Shown here: piece by piece, positions 1 through 6,682 of the stretch | Numbering within the stretch: position 1 is the stretch's first letter | Layout of the letters: each line of letters begins with the position of its first letter | The notes under the pieces: generated by a model | Told to the model about the DNA's origin: nothing | Databases searched by the model: none | What the model saw: the letters and a program-made list of their open reading frames with translations, nothing else | From: Nocardioides exalbidus | GTDB taxonomy: Bacteria; Actinomycetota; Actinomycetes; Propionibacteriales; Nocardioidaceae | Reading direction: 5' to 3' | Assembly (NCBI RefSeq): GCF_900105585.1 | Contig: NZ_FNRT01000002.1 | Span: 1,612,001-1,676,000 of the forward strand | DNA: 64,000 nt | Position numbers and translations under genes: made by a program

Positions 1-497
1 AGCGAGCGCCAGCCGAGGGCCGTCGTGACGCCGGGGGCCTCGTCCTGCAGGCGGCGCAGCCAGCGGCTCCAGGCACCGGCGACGAGCACGCGCGAGGCCC
101 ATCTCGGGTTCGCGCGCAGCAGCCGTGCCATCGCACCGATCGAGGCCTCGTCCTTGAGGTCGATCGCGAACCTCGCCTGCGGGAAGGTCGCCATCGCCTC
201 GGCGAGGGTCGGGATCTGGTCGGTCCCGTCGACCCGCAGGCGGCGGATCTCCGCCAGGTCGAGGTCGGACACCTTGCCGGGGTGGCCGGTCACGCGCTTC
301 AGGGTCGCGTCGTGGAAGCAGACGACGTGCCCGTCGCGGGTGGTGTGCACGTCGGTCTCGAGGTAGGTGAGGCCCAGGGAGGTCGCTCGGCCGAAGGCCG
401 CGAGGGTGTTCTCGGGTGCGAGCGCCATGCCACCGCGGTGGGCGATGGCGAGCGGGCCGCTCTCATGTCCATAGCGAGTGTCGCCGTAGCTGGTCAC
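1..497 (-). CDS. Glycerophosphodiester phosphodiesterase (GDPD family), 3' end cut off by window edge
   Basis: Reading from GTG at 497, about 165 residues are visible and the frame is still open at base 1. It carries the GDPD signature: HRGG at 20-23 followed by PEN at 28-30, then ETD at 47-49 and FHD at 61-63, which gives the family's catalytic and metal ligands (H20, E47, D49, H62). The family hydrolyses glycerophosphodiesters such as glycerophosphocholine to sn-glycerol 3-phosphate and an alcohol. No signal peptide is visible, so a cytosolic enzyme is likely. It is the last gene of a minus-strand run after the transferase and TPR genes. The GTG start is chosen because the frame upstream has no better start before the neighbouring gene; a later start is possible. 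Confidence 0.85.
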   Translation of the reverse strand, partial: MTSYGDTRYGHESGPLAIAHRGGMALAPENTLAAFGRATSLGLTYLETDVHTTRDGHVVCFHDATLKRVTGHPGKVSDLDLAEIRRLRVDGTDQIPTLAEAMATFPQARFAIDLKDEASIGAMARLLRANPRWASRVLVAGAWSRWLRRLQDEAPGVTTALGWRS

Positions 498-623
498 GTC
501 ATCAGGATGGGCGCCGCGACCCGGCCTGTCGCGCGAGATCGACCCCGGCGAGCGAGTGTTCACCGAGCCTTCGCGCAGGCGTCCGGGGACCGACACGGCG
601 TTCACCTGCCGGTCGCCCCAGCC

Positions 624-650
624 GGCGCTCGTTGCTCAACCAGCGGTGGA
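624..650 (-). repeat. Partial copy of the 45-bp CCGCTGGTTGAGCA repeat
   Basis: Read on the minus strand this is CCACCGCTGGTTGAGCAACG followed by AGCGCC. It matches the first half of the repeat found complete at 46697-46741, 47103-47147 and 55291-55335. It covers the last codons and the TGA stop of the phosphopantetheinyl transferase gene, so the repeat supplies that gene's terminus. Confidence 0.7.
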
Positions 651-1133
651 GGTGCTGACGGCCGCGACGTGGCCGTCGGGCGCGTCGAGGTCGGTCCAGT
701 CCTCGTCGTCGAGGTCGGCCAGCACCACCGAGGCCATCGGCACGAGCAGACCGGTGCCGCGCTGCTTGAGCACCGCCTCCTTGCGCGACCACGCCCGCGC
801 GCGATCGAGGTCGGTCGACGCCGTCTCCCCCGGCGCGAGGACGAGCGAGGAGTCCCAGCCCCGCGCGACGTCGGCGACCGACTCGACGTCGACCCCGATC
901 GGGACGTCCGCGAAGGCCGTGACCAGGTGCGGCCCCGAGCGCGACAGCGAGACGTGGTGCGCGACCCCGTACGCGCGCAGCCACGGGCGCCCGTGCCTCG
1001 ACGACCCGCATCGGGGGCACAGGCGTCCGCTGTTGACTGCCTCCGCCGTCACACCGAGGTGGTCGGCGGCGTGGAGCGCCAGGGCTCGCTTGGTGGTGGT
1101 GCCGGGGGCGTGCCAGCGAACGTCGTACGGCAC
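636..1133 (-). CDS. 4'-phosphopantetheinyl transferase superfamily protein (Sfp type)
   Basis: 165 residues from GTG at 1133. The two Sfp-family motifs are present: IGVDVE at 79-84 (Mg-binding Asp and Glu) and WSRKEAVLKQRG at 115-126 (the W-S-x-K-E-x-x-x-K core). Such enzymes move the 4'-phosphopantetheine arm of CoA to a serine of carrier proteins in polyketide, peptide or fatty acid synthesis. At 165 residues it is shorter than typical Sfp proteins (about 220-230), and the N-terminal part has only one basic 'CPRCGSSRHGRPWL' stretch resembling the usual substrate-side motif. No carrier-protein gene is in the window. It follows the TPR gene by 14 bp and is probably co-transcribed. Its last codons and stop lie in a genome repeat. 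Confidence 0.82.
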   Translation of the reverse strand: MPYDVRWHAPGTTTKRALALHAADHLGVTAEAVNSGRLCPRCGSSRHGRPWLRAYGVAHHVSLSRSGPHLVTAFADVPIGVDVESVADVARGWDSSLVLAPGETASTDLDRARAWSRKEAVLKQRGTGLLVPMASVVLADLDDEDWTDLDAPDGHVAAVSTSTAG

Positions 1134-1147
1134 CGGGGTCCTGTCGC

Positions 1148-1534
1148 TCAGCTGCGGTAGCCGCCGAGCAGCTCGGCCAGCCGCAGGTGCGGCTTGGCCT
1201 CGTCCTTGCGACCCTTGCGCTGGAGCGAACGCCCGAGCAGCAGGTGGGCGTAGGGCTCGTTCGGGTCGTGCTCCAGCAGCTCGGTCGCGACCGTGATCGC
1301 GCCGTCGAGCTGGGCGGAGTGGAAGAGCGAGCGCGCCAGCAGCAGGCGGACGTCGGTCAGCTCGTGCACGACGTCGCCGGGGTCGTCGAGCAGCTCGCTC
1401 AGCAGCACGGCCGCCTCGCGGTAGGCGCGCTCCTCGAAGAGCGCCTGGGCGCGGACCCAGCGGTCGTGGGTGGTGTCCTCGAGCAGGCCCGCGTGTCCAC
1501 GGAGCAGGTCCTCGAAGGGGGTGAAGTCGGTCAT
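1148..1534 (-). CDS. Tetratricopeptide-repeat protein
   Basis: 128 residues from ATG at 1534, preceded by a GAGGAG ribosome site. The body reads as tandem helical TPR units (RWVRAQALFEERAYREAAVLL, then LLLARSLFHSAQLDGAITVATELLEHDPNEPYAHLLLGRSL and LQRKGRKDEAKPHLRLAELLG), with the hallmark small/large residue spacing and the 'DPNEPYA' inter-repeat turn. Such proteins are scaffolds, with no enzyme activity expected. The N-terminus MTDFTPFEDLLRGHAG is almost the same as the C-terminus of the FMN reductase encoded just across the divergent promoter (TPFGDLLRGHAG). This suggests both proteins use the same docking peptide or that one gave rise to the other. An upstream in-frame start exists at 1666 but lacks a ribosome site and would run through the promoter. 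Confidence 0.8.
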   Translation of the reverse strand: MTDFTPFEDLLRGHAGLLEDTTHDRWVRAQALFEERAYREAAVLLSELLDDPGDVVHELTDVRLLLARSLFHSAQLDGAITVATELLEHDPNEPYAHLLLGRSLQRKGRKDEAKPHLRLAELLGGYRS

Positions 1535-1609
1535 GGTCGCTCCTCTCGAACGCCGTTCCCACCCGAGCGTGCGCCCGGATGCCGGTCCAACGCGGGAAGG
1601 GCCCCGGCG

Positions 1610-1621
1610 ATTCCGCGGAAT
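1610..1621. promoter_or_regulatory. Perfect 12-bp palindrome ATTCCGCGGAAT in the divergent promoter
   Basis: It lies between the TPR gene (starts 1534, minus) and the monooxygenase gene (starts 1681, plus). A perfect palindrome in a 146-bp divergent spacer is a plausible repressor site or part of a promoter; no regulator gene is adjacent. Confidence 0.35.
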
Positions 1622-1639
1622 ACTGGGGGTGATCGCACC

Positions 1640-1663
1640 GTTGGAGGTGATACAACCTTCAAC
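1640..1663. promoter_or_regulatory. Inverted repeat GTTGGAGGT-N6-ACCTTCAAC, candidate operator
   Basis: The 9-bp arms match at 8 of 9 positions. The site sits 17 bp before the monooxygenase ATG and overlaps the region where RNA polymerase would start. The GTTGA-type half-site resembles those before the DoxX and YceI genes (30872-30890, 31637-31654). MarR-family sites often look like this; the assignment is inference. Confidence 0.4.
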
Positions 1664-1680
1664 CATCTTCGGAGGACATC

Positions 1681-2868
1681 ATGCAGTTCGGCATCTTCAG
1701 CGTCGGCGACGTCACGCCCGACCCGACCACCGGCAAGGTGCTGTCCGAGGGCGAGCGGATCGACCTCATGACCCGCGTGGCCCTCAAGGCCGAGGAGGTC
1801 GGGCTCGACGTGTTCGCGACCGGCGAGCACCACAACCCGCCCTTCGTCGTGAGCTCCCCGACGACGCACCTCGGCTACATCGCCGCCAAGACCGACAAGC
1901 TGCTGCTCTCGACGAGCACCACGCTGATCACCACCAACGACCCGGTGAAGATCGCGGAGGACTACGCCTTCCTCCAGCACCTCTCCGGCGGTCGCGTCGA
2001 CCTGATGATGGGTCGCGGCAACACCGGCCCGGTCTACCCGTGGTTCGGCAAGGACATCCGCGACGGCATCAAGCTCGCGGTCGAGAACTACCACCTGCTG
2101 CGCAAGCTGTGGCGCGAGGACCAGGTCAATTGGCAGGGCCAGTTCCGCACCCCGCTGCAGGGCTACACCTCGACCCCGGCGCCGCTCGACGGCACGCCCC
2201 CGTTCGTGTGGCACGGCTCGATCCGCAGCAGCGAGATCGCCGAGCAGGCCGCCTACTACGGCGACGGCTTCTTCCACAACCACATCTTCTGGAACAAGGA
2301 GCACACCGAGCAGATGGTGGCGCTCTACCGCCGCCGCTTCGAGTTCTACGGCCACGGCGCCGCCGACCAGGCCTACGTCGGACTCGGCGGCCAGGTGTTC
2401 ATGGCGAGCACCGAGGCGGAGGCCAAGCGCACCTACCGGCCCTACTTCGACAACGCCCCGGTCTACGGCCACGGCCCGTCGCTGGAGGACTACACGAAGA
2501 TGACGCCGCTGACCGTCGGCACCCCCGAGCAGGTCATCGAGCGCACGCTCGGCTTCGCCGACTACGTCGGTGACTACCAGCGCCAGCTCTTCCTCGCCGA
2601 CCACGCCGGCCTGCCGGAGTCGCTGGTGATGGAGCAGCTCGAGATGCTCGGCACCGAGGTCGTGCCGGTGCTCCGCAAGGAGTTCGAGCGCCGCCGCCCG
2701 GCCCACGTGCCGAGCGACCCGCCCACCCACGCCTCGATGGTCGCCGCCGGCCCGGACGCGCCGTTCCACCTGGTCGAGCCCGCCCTCGAGCGGGTCAAGG
2801 AGATGCAGGCCGCCCAGGCTGCCCGGGCCGACGAGGTCTCCGAGGTCGCGGAGACGGTGCAGGCATGA
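1681..2868 (+). CDS. LLM-class flavin-dependent monooxygenase, CE1758 family
   Basis: 395 residues from ATG at 1681, with ribosome site CGGAGGA 5 bases upstream. The N-terminus MQFGIFSVGDVTPDP, the GEHHNPPF motif near residue 50, the TTNDPVKIAEDYAFL and DLMMGRGNTGPVYPWFGKD segments are those of luciferase-like TIM-barrel monooxygenases that use reduced FMN and oxygen. The C-terminal tail after residue 350 is hydrophilic and probably disordered. The stop overlaps the start of an FMN reductase gene (ATGA), so the two form the classic two-component pair: the reductase supplies FMNH2 and this enzyme oxidises an unknown organic substrate. The substrate cannot be read from sequence. Confidence 0.92.
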   Translation: MQFGIFSVGDVTPDPTTGKVLSEGERIDLMTRVALKAEEVGLDVFATGEHHNPPFVVSSPTTHLGYIAAKTDKLLLSTSTTLITTNDPVKIAEDYAFLQHLSGGRVDLMMGRGNTGPVYPWFGKDIRDGIKLAVENYHLLRKLWREDQVNWQGQFRTPLQGYTSTPAPLDGTPPFVWHGSIRSSEIAEQAAYYGDGFFHNHIFWNKEHTEQMVALYRRRFEFYGHGAADQAYVGLGGQVFMASTEAEAKRTYRPYFDNAPVYGHGPSLEDYTKMTPLTVGTPEQVIERTLGFADYVGDYQRQLFLADHAGLPESLVMEQLEMLGTEVVPVLRKEFERRRPAHVPSDPPTHASMVAAGPDAPFHLVEPALERVKEMQAAQAARADEVSEVAETVQA

Positions 2869-3527
2869 GCCGACACGTCGTCGTGGTGACGGCGGGACTG
2901 ACCGTCCCGTCGTCCACCCGGCTGCTGGCCGACCAGCTCGCCGAGGCCACGTCGACCCAGGTCAGCGCGCGCGGCGAGGGCCTCGAGGTGGCGTACGTCG
3001 AGCTCCGCGAGGTCGCGGGCGAGCTGGCGCAGTTCATGGTCACCGGCGGCATCGCGACCCCGCGGCTCACCGAGCTGCGCGAGCTGGTCGCCACCGCCGA
3101 CGGCCTGATCGCGGTCACGCCGGTCTTCAACGCCAGCTACAGCGGGCTGTTCAAGATGTTCTTCGACGCCCTCGACAAGGACTCGCTGACCGGCACCCCG
3201 GTGCTGGTCGCGGCGACCGCCGGCTCGGCGCGGCACTCGCTGGTCCTCGACCACGCGCTCCGTCCGCTCTTCGCCTACCTCCGCGCGGTCGTCGTACCGA
3301 CCGGCGTGTTCGCGGCCACCGAGGACTTCGGCAGCCACGGGCTCTCCGACCGCATCACCCGCGCTGCGGCCGAGCTCGCCGCGCTCGTGGTGGGCCAGGG
3401 CGGCTACGGCGTCGGCGGGTTCGCCCCCGACCTCGCCGCCCGCCCGCGCCGCACGTCCGGCACGCGGGTCGAGGCCGACGTGACGCCCTTCGGCGACCTG
3501 CTCCGCGGTCACGCCGGCTCGGACTGA
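2865..3527 (+). CDS. NAD(P)H-dependent FMN reductase, CE1759 family
   Basis: 220 residues from ATG at 2865, overlapping the monooxygenase stop by 4 bp, so translation is coupled. It has the flavodoxin-like fold of NADPH-dependent FMN reductases: VVVVTAGLTVPSSTRLLADQL at the N-terminus binds the flavin phosphate, and AVTPVFNASYSGLFKMFFDAL near residue 85-105 is the conserved flavin-binding and dimer segment. It should reduce FMN for the monooxygenase partner. The extreme C-terminus, VTPFGDLLRGHAGSD, matches the N-terminus of the divergently encoded TPR protein, which may mark a shared docking motif. Confidence 0.9.
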   Translation: MSRHVVVVTAGLTVPSSTRLLADQLAEATSTQVSARGEGLEVAYVELREVAGELAQFMVTGGIATPRLTELRELVATADGLIAVTPVFNASYSGLFKMFFDALDKDSLTGTPVLVAATAGSARHSLVLDHALRPLFAYLRAVVVPTGVFAATEDFGSHGLSDRITRAAAELAALVVGQGGYGVGGFAPDLAARPRRTSGTRVEADVTPFGDLLRGHAGSD

Positions 3528-3649
3528 CGCACTCGCGTGGAGCCATGTCCCTCGGCCTCACCCCTCAGGACGGGCCCGGTTCGGCTGTGTGGTCACGAGG
3601 CGGTCACGTTCAGCCGGCGGCCTTGTGCTGGTGGCGCCGACCCACTTTG

Positions 3650-3946
3650 GTGGTAGGCGTGATCACGACGTACGACCTGGGGGACCCCGTCGTCCAGCGG
3701 GCACTGGTCGATGAGTTGTGCGCGCTCGGCTTCGACGCCGAGGTGTGCGCTGGGCGCCACGCGCGGTCGTCGCTGACGGTGACCCACCCGATCGAGGAGG
3801 CGGGTCGCCTCGACGGCCTCGTCTACGCCGCCGACCCGACCGCGGACATCGCGATGACGGTCGTCGACCGTGAGGCGGGGCAGGTCGCGACGAGTGCGGA
3901 CGCACCTGCCGCCGACGTCGCGGGTCACGGCGCGGACACCGCCTAG
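3650..3946 (+). CDS. Small hypothetical protein
   Basis: About 98 residues from GTG at 3650; GTG at 3659 and a start further upstream at 3545 are alternatives. The N-terminal half (VITTYDLGDPVVQRALVDELCALGFDAEV) reads like one beta-alpha unit, and the C-terminal half is acidic and alanine-rich. I recognise no family. Codon use is GC-rich as in the neighbours, and a strong hairpin follows immediately at 3957, which supports a real transcript end. If the gene is not real, the 3528-4003 stretch holds only this hairpin. Confidence 0.4.
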   Translation: MVGVITTYDLGDPVVQRALVDELCALGFDAEVCAGRHARSSLTVTHPIEEAGRLDGLVYAADPTADIAMTVVDREAGQVATSADAPAADVAGHGADTA

Positions 3947-3956
3947 CAACGCACAC

Positions 3957-3988
3957 CGGCGGCGCGTCCCTCGCGGGACGCGCCGCCG
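3957..3988. terminator. 14-bp perfect hairpin, bidirectional terminator
   Basis: Arms CGGCGGCGCGTCCC and GGGACGCGCCGCCG enclose a TCGC loop. It lies between a plus-strand gene ending at 3946 and a minus-strand gene ending at 4004, so it can end both transcripts. There is no T-tract, as is common in actinobacteria. Confidence 0.75.
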
Positions 3989-4003
3989 ACGCTCGTGCCG
4001 TGG

Positions 4004-5425
4004 TCAGTCCTGCGTGGTGAGGTCCTCGGTGTCGAGCTCGCCGGCCGGGTTGCCGGAGAAGCCGTCGAAGCCGAAGGTCGGGGCGATCTCGTCGTGCGTG
4101 TGCTCCGTGGTCTGCGAGGAGCGGGTGCCGTCCTCGTCGGTCACGGTGCTGCTGTTCGCCGACTGGTCGTCGGTGACCTGGGAGAAGAACGCCGCGAAGC
4201 CCTCGTAGGAGTACGGGAGTGCGTACGCGCCCTGCGTGCTGCTGGTCGAGTCGCGGTCGGTGTCGTCACCGATCCGGTCGGACTCGTCGCTGTTCTCCTG
4301 GCCGAACACCAGCGAGGGGTCGCCGGTGAAGGCGCCCGTCGCGCCGCCGAGCTCACGGTCCGTGGACGACTCGTTGCTCGAGGAGGACGACCGGGTGCCG
4401 TCCTCGTCCGTCACGGTCGAGCTGGTGCTGTCGCTCGAAGAGCTCTCCTGGCCGAGGGCGCCACCGGCGCCGGCGAAGGAGAACGGGCCGCCGAGCTGGC
4501 CGGCGGTGCTGCTGGAGCTCTCGCTGCTGTCGATGGCGCCGACCTCGTCGGACGACGAGGCGTTCGACTGCGAGAACGTGCCGGCCGGGTCGCCGGTGAT
4601 CTGGCCGAGGACGAAGTCGCCCTCGGTCGAGGTGGCGTCGGCGTGCGACTCCTCGGACGACCGGGTGCCGTCCTCGTCGGTCACGCTCGACGACGAGGAG
4701 CCCTGCGAGGCCTGCTCGTCGTGGAAGTCGACGGTCGCGCCGTCGATGGTGAACGGCACCGAGCCGCTCACCCAGCTGCTCGACTGCGACTCGTCCGAGC
4801 CGGTGCTGCCGGCCTGGTCGGACTCCGAGGAGCCGGACTGGCCGAACGCGCCCTGCGGATCGACGGCGATGCCGCCGGTGCCGAGCGTGCCACCGGTGGA
4901 GTGGGTCTCGTGCGACTCCGAGGAGGACGACCGGGTGCCGTCCTCGTCGGTGGTCGACGACGACTGCGCGTCGTGGTTGGCCTGGTCCTGCTGGCCGGTG
5001 ACGGTGACGCCGCCGATGTTGATCGGCGCCTGCGCGGAGCCGTTGGTCTGCGACGACTGCTCGCTCGAGCCGGTGTTGCGCGTCTCGTCGTCCTTCGACT
5101 GCTGGGCCGACGACAGCGCCGCCCCGGGGTCGATGGTCGTCGGGTCGATCTGCAGCCCGCCCGACTGGTCGGTGGTGGTCTCCGACGACTCGGTCGAGGT
5201 CGACGTACCGTCCTCGTCGGTGGTCGACGAGGTCGACGACTCCGACGAGCCCTGGGACTGGTGGAAGCCCAGGTCGACGCCGCCGATCTCGATCGGCGTG
5301 GTGATGGACGACTCGGTGGTGGAGCTGTTCTCCGTGTCGTCGGCGTTCGCGGCGGTGGCACCGGCGAGCATCAGCCCGCCCGCCACGGCCGAGACGGCCA
5401 GGGATCGCTTGATCCAGGTGTTCAT
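4004..5425 (-). CDS. Secreted Ser/Thr-rich protein of five 90-residue repeats
   Basis: 473 residues from ATG at 5425. Residues 1-28 are a Sec signal peptide (basic MNTWIKR, hydrophobic core, ANA cleavage). The mature part is acidic, Ser/Thr/Gln-rich and contains five units of exactly 90 residues. TDEDGT occurs at 69, 159, 249, 339 and 429; a hydrophobic patch starting with Pro (PIEIGGV, PINIGGV, PFTIDGA, PFSFAGA, PYSYEGF) at 44, 134, 224, 314 and 404; and a DP or NP pair at 99, 189, 279, 369 and 459. The DxDGT core resembles calcium-binding loops of dockerin or EF-hand type, which is inference only. I know of no named family. No LPxTG anchor or C-terminal membrane segment is seen, so it is likely released or loosely held on the surface. 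The next gene upstream also encodes a secreted repeat protein. Confidence 0.85.
   Translation of the reverse strand: MNTWIKRSLAVSAVAGGLMLAGATAANADDTENSSTTESSITTPIEIGGVDLGFHQSQGSSESSTSSTTDEDGTSTSTESSETTTDQSGGLQIDPTTIDPGAALSSAQQSKDDETRNTGSSEQSSQTNGSAQAPINIGGVTVTGQQDQANHDAQSSSTTDEDGTRSSSSESHETHSTGGTLGTGGIAVDPQGAFGQSGSSESDQAGSTGSDESQSSSWVSGSVPFTIDGATVDFHDEQASQGSSSSSVTDEDGTRSSEESHADATSTEGDFVLGQITGDPAGTFSQSNASSSDEVGAIDSSESSSSTAGQLGGPFSFAGAGGALGQESSSSDSTSSTVTDEDGTRSSSSSNESSTDRELGGATGAFTGDPSLVFGQENSDESDRIGDDTDRDSTSSTQGAYALPYSYEGFAAFFSQVTDDQSANSSTVTDEDGTRSSQTTEHTHDEIAPTFGFDGFSGNPAGELDTEDLTTQD
4110..5232 (-). repeat. Five in-register coding repeats, period 270 bp
   Basis: The DNA encoding TDEDGT (plus-strand core GTGCCGTCCTCGTC, GTACCG in the last copy) recurs near 4125, 4395, 4665, 4935 and 5212, about 270 bp apart. 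The DNA between cores has diverged strongly while length has not changed by a single codon. Confidence 0.85.
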
Positions 5426-5522
5426 GTGACTTCCTTCGGTTCAGTGGTGCGCGGCGTCGCCGAACGGCGGTGCCGCGTGCCGGCGCGTCTGCGCAGGCAG
5501 GGATGACTGAGGTGAAGGAGGG

Positions 5523-6533
5523 TCAGTCGGGGGAGAAGCCGGGGCGGTACGCCACCGAGCTGGGAAGGGCGTGGTCGGCGGGGATGACCCGGATCGACCA
5601 CGTGGCGCGGTGCCCGTCGGCCCGCGAGTCGGGGATCACGCCGACGGCTGCACCGGCCTGCGGGTCACCCTGGCCGCCGGTGTGCGACGACGTGGACGAG
5701 GACGTCGCGACGACGGCCTGCTCGCCCTGCTGGTCAGGAGCGGGATGCGGCTTCTCGTCGGAGCCGGCGGCGCGGTCGGCCGTGTGGGCGTCGGTGAGGT
5801 CGGCGGTCGGGGTCTCGGCGATCGGTGGGGTGGCGACGGTCGAGGCCGGGGCGGCCAACCGGTCGTCGGCCGGGACGACGGTCGCGCTGCCGGCCTGATC
5901 GACCGGCTCGCCGGACGGGGTGGTCACGTCCGGCTGAGGGGCCTCGGTCGGGACCGCCGTCGTGTCGTTCGGGGCCTCGGCCGGCGCCTCGGTCGTCGGC
6001 GCCGGGAGCGCCGGCTCGACGATCGGGTCGGCGGCGTCGCGGACGGGCTCGAGGGTGTCGCGCACCTGCTCGATCACGGGGTCGACGACCGGCTCGACTG
6101 CGTCTCGGACCGGCTGGGTGACTGGCGTGATCGCCTCCCGGACCGGCTTCACGACCTGGTCGCGAACGGGCTGGACAACGGGCTCCACCGCATCGCGGAC
6201 CGGAGCGACGACCGGGTGCACGACGGGCTCGACGACGGGCTCGACGACGGGCTCGACGACGGGCTCGACAACGTCGTCGCGGAGCACCTCTGCGACGGGG
6301 GCGGTCTGCTCGGTGACGGTGCCCGTCACACCTGCGCCGACCTCACCGACCGTCCCGAGCAGGGACGGGTCGTCGGGGGTCTCGGCGCTGGCCGAGCCTG
6401 CTCCGAGCAGGAGGAAGAAGGCGACGAGCCCGAGGCCCGAGACGAGCCAGAGGGCGGGGCGACGACGCGAGCCCGTGGGCATCGGGACGGAGCCGTCCCC
6501 GGCGAGGAGGTCGGAGCGTCGTCGGAGGAGCAT
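5523..6533 (-). CDS. Exported Val-Glu-Pro repeat protein
   Basis: 336 residues from ATG at 6533. After a basic N-terminus (RRR, then GSRRRP) a hydrophobic helix at 27-50 ends in ASA, consistent with a late signal peptide or an N-terminal membrane anchor. Residues 88-180 are a run of VEPV tetrads followed by roughly 11-residue units with RD..EPV..PV, predicted as long amphipathic helix broken by prolines. The last 150 residues are Thr/Ala/Pro/Asp-rich and disordered. I recognise no catalytic motif; a wall-spanning spacer or stalk is a reasonable guess. A GTG immediately precedes the ATG and an upstream start at 6626 is open, but the chosen ATG puts the charged N-region right before the hydrophobic segment. 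Confidence 0.72.
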   Translation of the reverse strand: MLLRRRSDLLAGDGSVPMPTGSRRRPALWLVSGLGLVAFFLLLGAGSASAETPDDPSLLGTVGEVGAGVTGTVTEQTAPVAEVLRDDVVEPVVEPVVEPVVEPVVHPVVAPVRDAVEPVVQPVRDQVVKPVREAITPVTQPVRDAVEPVVDPVIEQVRDTLEPVRDAADPIVEPALPAPTTEAPAEAPNDTTAVPTEAPQPDVTTPSGEPVDQAGSATVVPADDRLAAPASTVATPPIAETPTADLTDAHTADRAAGSDEKPHPAPDQQGEQAVVATSSSTSSHTGGQGDPQAGAAVGVIPDSRADGHRATWSIRVIPADHALPSSVAYRPGFSPD

Positions 6534-6682
6534 CACGGTGGCTTCGGGAGCGACCCGTGGGACGGATGGGTCGATCGCGAGGATTTTCCAGATTGCCCAC
6601 CCGGTCGGGTGGGACGACCGCGCCACGATGTCTGGTCGATCCTCCGTCCTGTGTCGGCCGCGGATGGTTTGATGGCCGCGCC

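Noticed and set aside
636..1655. A 339-residue fusion of the phosphopantetheinyl transferase with upstream sequence
   Set aside because: The N-terminal half is an out-of-frame reading of the TPR gene; the transferase motifs start only after 1133.
4110..5240. The 270-bp periodic repeats as a CRISPR array
   Set aside because: Spacing is too long, spacers are not unique and the whole is one reading frame with a signal peptide.
6594..6614. Short hairpin CCCACC-GGTGGG before the SWIM gene as a terminator
   Set aside because: The stem is only six bases and lies in a divergent promoter, so chance in GC-rich DNA is likely.
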